DNA of 64,000 nt, from the NCBI RefSeq assembly GCF_016406085.1, contig NZ_JAEHFJ010000014.1, positions 38,420 through 102,419 of the forward strand. Direction: 5' to 3'. Source of the DNA: Aureibaculum flavum. GTDB lineage: Bacteria; Bacteroidota; Bacteroidia; Flavobacteriales; Flavobacteriaceae. This document shows, one piece after another, positions 27,730 to 35,882 of this stretch. Numbering within the stretch: the first letter of the stretch is position 1; every line of letters starts with the position of its first letter. The notes beneath the pieces are model-generated. The model did not search any database, was not told where the DNA came from, and was given only the letters and a program-made list of their open reading frames with translations. The position numbers and the translations under genes were made by a program.

Positions 27730-28920
27730 TTAAGCTTCGCTCGGTTCAGTGGTGTTTTTCTTTTCGTATAATGCGATCAACCCTAAAATAGGTCCAATAG
27801 CTAACAAGGTATAAATATACGTTGGATTCATTAAATCTTGTAAAAAATTCAGAAGTTGTATACTCATTATTGTAATTGAAAAACCAATACTATTTACAAT
27901 AGTTAGAGCGGTACCTTTTATTTCAGCGGATACATTTTGAGCCACAAGTGTTGAGAAAAGTGGAGAGTCTGCAATTACAACCATTCCCCAAAAAAGAAGA
28001 AAAGCAATAAACAAACTTTCTGATGCTGACATAAAAAGTAAGGGTGTAACCAGACAGCAAGCACATGATAAAATTAATGATAGGCTGGCTATTCGTTTAG
28101 TTCCTGCTATTTCCACTAGATATCCACCAATCACACAAGCTAAGCCGCCTATCGCAATAATGGAGAATGACAATAACGGAATGTTGAATTCTACTTCTGG
28201 ATGTTGAATGGTATAGGTTTTTAGTATAATAGGTATAAAAGTCCAAAAGGCATACAGCTCCCACATGTGACCAAAATAACCAAAGGATACCGAACGAAAT
28301 TTTCGATTTTGAAATACATCAAAACATGCGGAAAGGTCCATTTTATTTGCAGCTTTGCGGTAAGGACCATCAGGAACCAGTATCAACATTAATAAACCAC
28401 CAATTACAGCAAGAAATGAAGTTAATAGAATAACAGATTTCCAAGGAAATGTACCTGTCATTTCCTTTGCTAAATGTGGAAATGCAGTGCCAAGGACTAA
28501 GGCACCGACTAAAAAACTAAGAGACTTTCCCAATCCTTTTTCATAATAATCTGTGGCTATTTTCATTCCAACCGGATATATACCGGCTAGAAAAAAACCG
28601 GTAACAAAACGAAGTGAAAGTATACTAGTTAGACTGTTTCCATCCCATATGACCCCAGCATTAAATAAGGAGCCGAGAAATGCACAGGTGAAAAATACTT
28701 TAGAGGGAGAAAACCGATCTGCAATAGTGAAAATGGCAAAGACCAGCGTACCCAAAATAAATCCGAATTGTACGGCTGACGTTAAGTGACCCAAAGCACT
28801 AGCTTCAAGGTTGAAATTCACTATTAGATCGCTCATTACCCCGTTACCGGCAAACCAAAGCGATGTACAGCAGAACTGAGAAATTACAATTATTGGAAGT
28901 ATGAACTTAGATTGTTTCAA
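27730..28920 (-). CDS. Major facilitator superfamily transporter, TTG start
   Basis: 396 aa, about 12 membrane helices, typical of MFS. The intracellular loop region I-A-D-R-F-S-P-S-K and the central loop after helix 6 (P-Y-R-K-A-A-N-K) are recognisable. The only start codon between the in-frame stop upstream and the first conserved helix is TTG at 28918-28920. Substrate unknown. Its neighbours, a sulfatase upstream and PL7 lyase downstream, would fit an organic-acid or sugar role, but this is only context. Confidence 0.85.
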   Translation of the reverse strand: MKQSKFILPIIVISQFCCTSLWFAGNGVMSDLIVNFNLEASALGHLTSAVQFGFILGTLVFAIFTIADRFSPSKVFFTCAFLGSLFNAGVIWDGNSLTSILSLRFVTGFFLAGIYPVGMKIATDYYEKGLGKSLSFLVGALVLGTAFPHLAKEMTGTFPWKSVILLTSFLAVIGGLLMLILVPDGPYRKAANKMDLSACFDVFQNRKFRSVSFGYFGHMWELYAFWTFIPIILKTYTIQHPEVEFNIPLLSFSIIAIGGLACVIGGYLVEIAGTKRIASLSLILSCACCLVTPLLFMSASESLFIAFLLFWGMVVIADSPLFSTLVAQNVSAEIKGTALTIVNSIGFSITIMSIQLLNFLQDLMNPTYIYTLLAIGPILGLIALYEKKNTTEPSEA

Positions 28921-29070
28921 AAATAGTTTTAATCAATGATTGGGCTAATATAAGAAGCTCGCGTAAATATACACGTTGCTTAGATCTACATTTTAGAAAT
29001 AATGAACGCATTTGTTCTACATTCTTAGATTCATTCCAACGCCATTTTCCACTTAGGAATAGGCAGGTTA

Positions 29071-30474
29071 CTACTTTTTTACTAATTCTTGAGATTTTTT
29101 TCTCATCCGATGTAAAACTTCAGTATAATTAGGGTCGTTTTTTAAATTTATAAGTTGGTTTGGGTCTTTTTGTAAATCATGCAAATACTCATATTGCGGA
29201 TTTTGTTCATAATAATTGGCATAGACATATCGTTTTTCATGGACTCCAACATATTTAGGAATTTTTTCATTTTCCATTCTGTGCTCAATTAAAAAATCAT
29301 CTCGCCAATTGGTAATGTCTTCATTGTTTAAAATAGGGAGTAGGCTATTTCCTTGATATGATTGAGGTACAGTAACACCTGCTATGTCAAGAATAGTTGC
29401 CGTAATGTCAATATTAAGAGCTGTTTTATCTGTTGTTTGTCCAACATTTTCAGAAGGCATTCGAGGATCATAAATGATTAAAGGCACTCTTAGAGATTCA
29501 TCATAATGAGACCATTTACCGGCAAAACCTCTATTGCCCATATAATAACCATTATCTGAAGAATAAATAATTATAGTATTTTTATCTAAGCCTTTTGCTT
29601 TTAGCGATGCAATTACTCTTTTCATAACGTTATCATATCCACTAATCATACGGTAGTACGCTTTCATGTTTGTTTGGTATTTCTCTTCAGTGTTCCACCT
29701 CCAAAAATACCGTTCTCTATTTAATGAATTTTTTAAAAAATCGGGATGGTTTTCATATATCTTAGGATCATTCAATAGTGGCTCTGGAATTACTACATTT
29801 TCATACATGTTAGCAACGGACTGAGGATACGGATAATGTCCTTTATTTCCAGGAGATAAATTGGCATCTACAGCATGCACTGCATTAAAGCTTATAGAAA
29901 GACAAAAAGGATTTTCAGAATTCTGATTATTAATAAATTCAACAGCATCATCTCCGCGAATTTCAGCAGAATGCCGTAAGGTGCCATCAGCAAGTTTTTT
30001 AAAAAAAGGTGCGTTTTTACCTGAAGGCTTAAAAAAGTCAAACATTTCAGAAATCAAGCTATCTTTCATTTCAATATTTACTCCAAATTTCCCTGTAAAA
30101 CCAGTTGTATATCCTGATTTTTTAAGTAACAAGGGATATGAATTAGCGACAAATACTTTTTTAAGTGGTTTTTTTCCAAAAGTATACACGTGCTTGTATT
30201 CATATAATCCGGTAAAAATAGTAGCTCGACTCGCTGCACAAATAGCAGAGGTAACAAATGCATTTGTAAAACGAATTCCATTCTTGGCAAGGTTATCAAT
30301 TGTTGGTGTTTTTACAATAGGATGACCGGCAATGGACATAACATCATTACGTTGATCATCAACTAGGATAAATAAAATATTAGGTCTAGCTACCTCATGC
30401 TTCATCTCATTTTTACATTGACTAAATAAGAGGGCAATTACTGAATAAAAAAATATTTTCAATTTGGTTTTCAT
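29071..30474 (-). CDS. Sulfatase, likely a polysaccharide sulfatase (S1 family)
   Basis: 467 aa. The signal ends around F-S-Q-C (C20), a possible lipid attachment. The metal-binding start N-I-L-F-I-L-V-D39-D40-Q is standard. C79-A-A-S-R83 is the formylglycine motif in its C-x-A-x-R form. The later Asp/Asn metal pair is in Y-S-S-D-N-G-Y-Y, with Lys in A-G-K-W. These enzymes remove sulfate esters from glycans, here probably of marine algal origin. A separate maturase is needed for C79 and is not in the window. Confidence 0.9.
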   Translation of the reverse strand: MKTKLKIFFYSVIALLFSQCKNEMKHEVARPNILFILVDDQRNDVMSIAGHPIVKTPTIDNLAKNGIRFTNAFVTSAICAASRATIFTGLYEYKHVYTFGKKPLKKVFVANSYPLLLKKSGYTTGFTGKFGVNIEMKDSLISEMFDFFKPSGKNAPFFKKLADGTLRHSAEIRGDDAVEFINNQNSENPFCLSISFNAVHAVDANLSPGNKGHYPYPQSVANMYENVVIPEPLLNDPKIYENHPDFLKNSLNRERYFWRWNTEEKYQTNMKAYYRMISGYDNVMKRVIASLKAKGLDKNTIIIYSSDNGYYMGNRGFAGKWSHYDESLRVPLIIYDPRMPSENVGQTTDKTALNIDITATILDIAGVTVPQSYQGNSLLPILNNEDITNWRDDFLIEHRMENEKIPKYVGVHEKRYVYANYYEQNPQYEYLHDLQKDPNQLINLKNDPNYTEVLHRMRKKSQELVKK

Positions 30475-30538
30475 TTATTTTACTATTATGCTCTATAAGT
30501 AAATATATTAATTTGTTTTTATCAATTCAACATGTATT

Positions 30539-30611
30539 GTGATAAAAATGTAGTTTGTAAAGTTGGTTTTAATTGCGGTTTCAAATAAGTTAAGAAAGCA
30601 AAGTTTTGCAA
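30539..30611 (+). repeat. Direct repeat of about 73 bp, copy 1
   Basis: Matches 33001-33073 with about nine differences. The shared core includes AAAGTTGGTTTTAATT and AGCAAAGTTTT. It lies at the left end of the cassette-like array. Confidence 0.8.
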
Positions 30612-30720
30612 TAGCAACATCTAGATTACCGTATGATGAAGCCTATAGAAGTACTTTAGTGAAAAATTAATGAGTTTTTACTTGTTTTTTACTACAGTAC
30701 TTTGTTGTGGCACGTTATTG

Positions 30721-31902
30721 TTATTCATCTCTATATTTTAATTCAGGTAAATCTTTTGAAAATTCGTCATATTTCTTGTCGTTCATTACACTATCTCTTA
30801 CTTTTTGTAACTGTTCAATTATTTGTTTTGGAACGTTGTATTTGATTCCAAAACTTTTCCTTATTTCAGTATCACTATGCTTGTCATATTCTTTCCAGTC
30901 AATTTCTGGCGTGTTAATAAGGTCAATTTGTTCCTTTAAGATTTCTATAAGTTCCTTTGATTCATTCGAGTTGCTCTCGTAAAATTTAAGTTGTCTTAAA
31001 ATATCTTTTGGTAAAGCATAGTTCCAATTATCAATTGAATTTTTTCTAAAATATCTACCATTTTCCTTAAAGTTTTTAATCACTATTTTTTGAAGAATAA
31101 TTGTATCTAACGATATTTTATGGTCTTTTGAAAATGCTGATTTCAAATCAATTACTTGTTTTCTTGAACTTTCAGTATGCCATTTTTTCAACGTATTTAT
31201 TGTGTTTTCTTGAAATTCAATTCCGTATTCAGACTTGGCTTTATTTATTTGATTATCAATGTAATTATAATCCGATTCAAATTTTTTGTAATAAGCATTA
31301 TTAAGAATTTCTGGACTAATTGATGTTGTAGTTTTTAATATAAAGGTTATTGCTATACAAATTAATAATGAAAAGAATATCCATTTTGTAGAACGATAAA
31401 TTAGTCTAACTATAAACCAGTTTTGAGCAAAAACTACAATTGGAATTAAAACAAATAATAGCCAATATTCTTCAAATAAATTCAATTGATTATCATAACC
31501 AGGTGTTCCATATAAAACAAAAGGAAGAACTGAACCAAATCGAGCAATCATCATTAAAATAAGCCAAAAAGTAAAGAGAATATTCGTCCGTGATAATTGT
31601 TTGTAAATTTTGTCTTTTTTCCTTTTATGATTATTATTTGTCATCCAAATAGAAATAGTAATAGAAAGACCTAAAACTGTCGCAAGTGATGAAAAGAAGT
31701 AATTATAAAACTGTAATTCAGGTTTTTCTAAAATGAGTAAGTCAGCAGATAAAGTTGTTAAAAATCGAAATAATTCTCGAAAATAATTAAATGTTAGCGA
31801 AATCATAATCGCAGAAAATAAACCTGAAACTATGCCAATCCAAAACCTTTGTTTCCCTATATTTTGAATAGATATTTTTTCTTTCCTAAATTTTATTGTC
31901 AT
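30721..31902 (-). CDS. Membrane protein of unknown function with soluble C-terminal half
   Basis: 393 aa, not recognised. About five membrane helices occupy residues 20-205; the C-terminal 190 residues are hydrophilic and helical with many Lys/Glu/Asp. No motif suggests a reaction. It is the last gene of a run of five unrelated minus-strand genes separated by long imperfect palindromes. A CGTTATGGCAC motif lies about 20 bp upstream of the start and a related AACGTGCCAC just after the stop, consistent with a movable unit. Confidence 0.65.
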   Translation of the reverse strand: MTIKFRKEKISIQNIGKQRFWIGIVSGLFSAIMISLTFNYFRELFRFLTTLSADLLILEKPELQFYNYFFSSLATVLGLSITISIWMTNNNHKRKKDKIYKQLSRTNILFTFWLILMMIARFGSVLPFVLYGTPGYDNQLNLFEEYWLLFVLIPIVVFAQNWFIVRLIYRSTKWIFFSLLICIAITFILKTTTSISPEILNNAYYKKFESDYNYIDNQINKAKSEYGIEFQENTINTLKKWHTESSRKQVIDLKSAFSKDHKISLDTIILQKIVIKNFKENGRYFRKNSIDNWNYALPKDILRQLKFYESNSNESKELIEILKEQIDLINTPEIDWKEYDKHSDTEIRKSFGIKYNVPKQIIEQLQKVRDSVMNDKKYDEFSKDLPELKYRDE

Positions 31903-31924
31903 TTACGGATTTTGTTTTAATGTG

Positions 31925-32115
31925 CCATAACGCCCAGTATAAGAAAAGTAGGACTTTTAATATTCTCTGACCTTCGATTTATCTCAAGCCAAAGCTTTTG
32001 TATTTTGTAATTATTTTTCTTTTTAATTGCCAAATTAAAAGATTTGGCGGACTTGGTTTAAAGCTCTAAACTTTGGTTTAAGCATCAAAAGCCGTATTAA
32101 TTATAGCCATTGTTC
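31925..32115 (-). repeat. Cassette-like intergenic element A
   Basis: About 190 bp between two minus-strand genes. Its outer parts carry TGCCATAACG and a diverged inverse. It contains the perfect hairpin CCAAAT/ATTTGG followed by GGACTTGGTT. Element B shares this hairpin followed by GGACCTAGTT. Confidence 0.55.
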
Positions 32116-32123
32116 TACAGAGG

Positions 32124-32756
32124 CTATTTTTCAGCATTATTGGTTAATTGTTTACAGCTAGTGTTATATTTTTCAATTATTTCATAGATACTGGTATCAA
32201 CACTACTTTCTTTTAAAATATTTTCAAGTAAATCTGGGCATTCCGAAAATATATTTTCTGTGCTTTTCAATAAATGTTCATTTCCAAAATAGCTTGAACC
32301 AATATGAACTGCTTTAGGTTCAGTTTCTTTTCTAAGAAAATAATGTATTATAGAATCTGTGGTACCTCCGAAAGTCAATCCCGTTCCGCCGAGTTGTTGA
32401 GTGAAATATGCGATCCGTTTAATATCTCCTTTAACATACAAATTAACACTACCACTTTCAAATAGCCCGATAACTGAAGGTGTTTTTGCTTTTCCATTTT
32501 TCTTAGTAATAGGAAAAAGTTTATAGCTAATAATGGTGTCTTTAATTTTTACGTCAGCTTTATTCAGGTTGTTAAAACTAATTGTTTTGTAACCGCCTTT
32601 TTTATCTTTTTTAAATTTAATAAATTCTGCACCTTTTAATCTTCCATAACCTGAAATTGTATCTCCATTTTTAAAATAAAGTACTGTGTCGCCTTTTTGT
32701 GCATTTATTGATTTAGTTATTAGAAATAAAAACATCAAAAAAATTATTCTAATCAT
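32124..32756 (-). CDS. Small secreted protein of unknown function
   Basis: 210 aa. The signal peptide (about residues 3-19) ends S-I-N-A-Q. The first half is beta-rich (D-T-V-L-Y-F-K-N-G-D-T-I-S-G-Y-G), resembling the many short exported Flavobacteriaceae proteins that begin with K-N-G-D-T-I-x-G-x-x. The second half is helical. No known function. It is flanked by repeat elements on both sides. Confidence 0.65.
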   Translation of the reverse strand: MIRIIFLMFLFLITKSINAQKGDTVLYFKNGDTISGYGRLKGAEFIKFKKDKKGGYKTISFNNLNKADVKIKDTIISYKLFPITKKNGKAKTPSVIGLFESGSVNLYVKGDIKRIAYFTQQLGGTGLTFGGTTDSIIHYFLRKETEPKAVHIGSSYFGNEHLLKSTENIFSECPDLLENILKESSVDTSIYEIIEKYNTSCKQLTNNAEK

Positions 32757-32824
32757 TGTTAATATTATTTGAATTTTACAATTAATAAATTCCTCATTTT
32801 TATTTTTTTAGCTTGTGTACAACA

Positions 32825-32940
32825 AATGTATAACCCTATTGCAGTTATATTGCCTACAGTTACAATTATGTTTTTCTTGAATTATGAAGCTAAAGCAAAC
32901 AGCACTTTAAATAGGTTGTAGTAGGGTTTTTATTTAGCGA
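32825..32940 (-). repeat. Cassette-like intergenic element E
   Basis: Within a 334-bp gap, ACCCTATTGCAGTTATATT (starting near 32833) is an imperfect inverse of the stretch ending GTAGTAGGGTT near 32930. Unlike its neighbours it has no TGCCAAC ends. No gene is seen in 32757-33090. Confidence 0.4.
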
Positions 32941-33000
32941 CATCCTTTCAAATGTATAAATAAAAAGGCAATAAAGCAAATGGCAAATTTGGGTAGTGAG

Positions 33001-33073
33001 TGTGATGAAAATGTAGATTGCAAAGTTGGTTTTAATTACGGTTTCTAATAAGTTGATAAAGCAAAGTTTTTCA
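33001..33073 (+). repeat. Direct repeat of about 73 bp, copy 2
   Basis: About 88% identical to 30539-30611, in the same orientation. The two copies bracket the genes at 30721 and 32124. Confidence 0.8.
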
Positions 33074-33090
33074 TACCAAACTAATCCGTT

Positions 33091-33540
33091 TTATTCTGGA
33101 GTAATCATGAAAATTCCAATTGGATAAAACAAAGATGATAAAATAAACAAACCCCTTTTGCCTAAAGACTTAGTTCTTTTTTTAAGCCAATTAATTATAA
33201 CGTAATAGTTGCCAAAAAGTGAAATAAGTATACAAACAATGCTTATAAAGAAGATTGGTTTATATAAAGGAGCAAATACTATTCTAAATCCAAAAGACAT
33301 TGATAAAAATAGAATTATGATGTCCGCAATTAAAAGATAAACCAATATTTTATTGAACTTTTGGAATTTGTTAATGGTGCTATTTTTGGGTTCATTTAAT
33401 TCAAGGATTTCATTGGAAGTAATCGCAATCCAGATTGTTTGAATCAAAAGAGAAAGGATTAACCAATCGGAAAAACTAGCAATCTGAAGACCTGAAAGGC
33501 TAAATAAAAATAGAATTGTAAATATTATCTTTCGGGTCAT
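33091..33540 (-). CDS. Small integral membrane protein of unknown function
   Basis: 149 aa, four or five hydrophobic helices covering most of the chain and a short positive loop (K-K-R-T-K-S-L-G-K-R-G) before the last helix. Not recognised. The start lies 10 bp after a GCTAACG palindrome end (element B), as for other genes in this run. Confidence 0.6.
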   Translation of the reverse strand: MTRKIIFTILFLFSLSGLQIASFSDWLILSLLIQTIWIAITSNEILELNEPKNSTINKFQKFNKILVYLLIADIIILFLSMSFGFRIVFAPLYKPIFFISIVCILISLFGNYYVIINWLKKRTKSLGKRGLFILSSLFYPIGIFMITPE

Positions 33541-33549
33541 TTAATATTT

Positions 33550-33745
33550 TTGCTAACGTAACGCGTATGAAACGTAGCGAGTAAATAATCACTAGCCTTA
33601 GGCCATACACAGAATCTAAATTATATATTTTGTTTTAACTTATCTGTTTAAAAACCAAATTTTTAAATTTGGTGGACCTAGTTAAGGAGTGAATACCTTT
33701 GGTAAAACACTGAATAAATGTGTTTTATACGAAATGTTGGCAACT
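33550..33745 (-). repeat. Cassette-like intergenic element B
   Basis: The left end TGCTAACG...CGTATGAAACG is an imperfect inverse of the right end TTTTATACGAAATGTTGGCA. Inside is the palindrome CCAAATTTTTAAATTTGG followed by GGACCTAGTT, shared with element A. Confidence 0.65.
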
Positions 33746-33749
33746 TACT

Positions 33750-34901
33750 TTATTCTTTACAATGTTTTTCTAATGATTCTAAAACCATCCAATTATCATC
33801 GCCAAGTGACACCGCTTTTTTCAAATCTGCACAAATTTTAGACAATTCAGATTGTGGTATTTCAGTTTCCTTTGAAGCGATTATTTGGATGTCTTTTGAT
33901 TTTGACAAAGTCCGACCATTTCCAAGTTCGTGTTTTCTTAAAATTGCAAAAGCTCGATTCGAATATGCATTGGTGAAATAAGGCTCAATTTCGAGTGTTT
34001 TGTTAAAATCTATAATTGCCTCCTCAAATTGAAAATTATTTAATTTCATAGTTCCTCTTGCAAAATATCCTTCTGCCCAATTAGAGTCTAATTCTAGAGC
34101 TTTATCCAGTTTTTTTATTGCTCCTTTATGGTTTACTTGTTTGTATAATTCTTGTGATTCGTTGTAAAGTTTGAAAAGCTTATCGTTTATTTTATCTTTT
34201 TGATAAATTCCATTTTTATAAATATTTTTCCCTTTTTCATTTCCTGTTGAATAATAAGAAACAGATTCTCCATCCATTTTTCCATTTTCGTTAAATGTAG
34301 TCCACTGTTTTAATTGACCATTTGGATGATACATTTCCCAAACTCCTATTTCATTTCCGTTCTTAAAATTCCCTTTTTGCATTAAGGTTCCATCTTCGTA
34401 AAATCTTTGTTCAAGTCCGTTAGAAATTCCGTTCTCGTATTCAATTTCGTCTGATACATTTCCATTTATGTGGTAAAGTAGGCGTTTGCCTTTTAGTTTT
34501 CCGTTATACAAAATTCCTTCGCCTTGTTTTTTTCCAATTAGATAATAGTCAATAAATTTTCCGGAATATGTTGTTGAACTATTTTTTAAATACCAACCAC
34601 CATTCTTTTTAGTCATCAAATTGGTTGTTGGAATTGCTTTAATGCTATCTGGTCTTTGAACATAAGCTTTGGTGAAAACATAAGTAATTCCGTCTAAATC
34701 TTTATAGCCAAATGATTCAATAATTTTCTTGTCTTTAACAACTACAATATTATCAATTATGTCTTCGGTTAAAGTTCCAAATCCCTCTTTTGGTTCTTCA
34801 GTTACAGGAATTGAATCGACAACATAAAGAATATTTTCGTTTTGTCCAAAGCCAATTATTGATGATAAATTCAATAGTAAAATCAGTATTTTGTTTTTCA
34901 T
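33750..34901 (-). CDS. Secreted MORN-repeat (YwqK-like) and TPR protein
   Basis: 383 aa. A signal peptide ends near I-G-F-G-Q. Residues about 120-235 carry MORN_2-type repeats (G-K-R-L-L-Y-H-I-N-G-N, G-L-E-Q-R-F-Y-E-D-G-T-L, W-E-M-Y-H-P-N-G-Q-L-K, Y-Y-S-T-G-N-E-K-G). Residues about 245-380 contain TPR units (A-L-E-L-D-S-N-W-A-E-G-Y-F-A-R-G). Databases often label the first part as a YwqK-type antitoxin, but no toxin gene is adjacent, and the signal peptide argues for an envelope role. Flanked by palindromic elements B and C. Confidence 0.75.
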   Translation of the reverse strand: MKNKILILLLNLSSIIGFGQNENILYVVDSIPVTEEPKEGFGTLTEDIIDNIVVVKDKKIIESFGYKDLDGITYVFTKAYVQRPDSIKAIPTTNLMTKKNGGWYLKNSSTTYSGKFIDYYLIGKKQGEGILYNGKLKGKRLLYHINGNVSDEIEYENGISNGLEQRFYEDGTLMQKGNFKNGNEIGVWEMYHPNGQLKQWTTFNENGKMDGESVSYYSTGNEKGKNIYKNGIYQKDKINDKLFKLYNESQELYKQVNHKGAIKKLDKALELDSNWAEGYFARGTMKLNNFQFEEAIIDFNKTLEIEPYFTNAYSNRAFAILRKHELGNGRTLSKSKDIQIIASKETEIPQSELSKICADLKKAVSLGDDNWMVLESLEKHCKE

Positions 34902-34919
34902 TCGTATGTTTCTTCAGCT

Positions 34920-35145
34920 TGTTGCCAACGTTTGGCTATGTACCGTTAATTTTCTTTGTTAAAGCACTAAAGTTAGTAGATTAAACACAGACCTTTTCGC
35001 TTTTAAAATATTTTTTTACGTTGCCCTTGCGTTTTCCCAAACAATACCTACTAAGAGCATGAGTTGTTTGAAGAAAAAATATTTTTAAAGCACTTGCCCA
35101 AAACCTGGTAAATAAGCCAAAATTAATGGCATATAGGTGGTGTTG
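34920..35145 (-). repeat. Cassette-like intergenic element C
   Basis: Left end TTGCCAACG followed by CTATGTACCGTTAAT; right end ATTAATGGCATATAG followed by GTTGGCA. These are inverse to each other with few mismatches. The interior carries paired AAATATTTTT stretches and a repeated TTGCCC. Confidence 0.7.
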
Positions 35146-35148
35146 GCA

Positions 35149-35700
35149 TTAGTATTTTATTTCCGTTTTTGTTTTCATTTCGGGGATAGTCTTTTCGATT
35201 AACAATTTTCTATGAGAATCTGAATCCGCAACAAATTGATATTTAAATTGTTTATTTTGATATCGGAATTCTACGAAGTTGTCTCCGCCGTAACTTCGGT
35301 TAGGGTCACCATCAGATATTAAGTTAATCGACTTTCCCTTAAAGTCATAAACATTAAATTTTAGATTTTTAATTTCAGAAAGGTCATATCTTCTTGCATT
35401 ATTTATGGTTATTTCGTCTTTACTAAAAGTTATAAACCCTTTGATGATTCGATTATTTCCATTGTAGTCAACCCAACCGTAAATTGCTCCGATTCCAACG
35501 CATATTAAAAACCCGAAAAGGACATAATTGACCAATTGCACATCCTCGATATTTATGTCCATGTAATATTGAAAAATCCATTTAATAATTAGGAAAATAC
35601 CTAATCCACCAAGTCCAATCCAGTAGAATTTTTCAGAAATGGCAATGTCAAACTTTTTTGTTTTTTCGTCTAAAACTAAGTCAAATGCTACATTTTTCAT
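35149..35700 (-). CDS. Membrane protein with a soluble C-terminal domain, unknown function
   Basis: 183 aa. Two hydrophobic helices (about residues 26-45 and 60-80) precede a beta-rich domain of about 95 residues whose layout (G-F-I-T-F-S-K-D-E-I-T-I-N, then L-S-E-I-K-N-L-K-F) looks like a bacterial PH-type domain. That is a fold guess only. It is the first gene of the minus-strand run behind element D. Confidence 0.6.
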   Translation of the reverse strand: MKNVAFDLVLDEKTKKFDIAISEKFYWIGLGGLGIFLIIKWIFQYYMDINIEDVQLVNYVLFGFLICVGIGAIYGWVDYNGNNRIIKGFITFSKDEITINNARRYDLSEIKNLKFNVYDFKGKSINLISDGDPNRSYGGDNFVEFRYQNKQFKYQFVADSDSHRKLLIEKTIPEMKTKTEIKY

Positions 35701-35702
35701 AT

Positions 35703-35866
35703 TAATGCTAACGAGGGAATATATGCACCATTACATATATACTCCATATATCCCAATGATAATAAATAGTGTTACCTAAATCTAGGTTATTATTCTTTTA
35801 ATAAGCCTTTTATGCTTACATATTAATAACACTATTACGGTTATATGGTATATCTCAGCATTATGT
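35703..35866 (-). repeat. Cassette-like intergenic element D
   Basis: TAATGCT at the left is matched by AGCATTA at the right, with further inverse similarity (ATATATGCACC / GGTATAT). Inside, AATAGTGTTA pairs with TAACACTATT around the palindrome ACCTAAATCTAGGT. Confidence 0.55.
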
Positions 35867-35882
35867 CATTTATTTTAAATTG

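Noticed and set aside
33750..34901. Toxin-antitoxin system based on the YwqK-like repeats
   Set aside because: There is no partner gene, and the protein has a signal peptide.
30721..35700. A classical mobile integron
   Set aside because: No integrase gene is in the window, and the element ends (TGCCAAC/GTTGGCA) do not satisfy the attC core consensus. Kept only as a cassette-like array.
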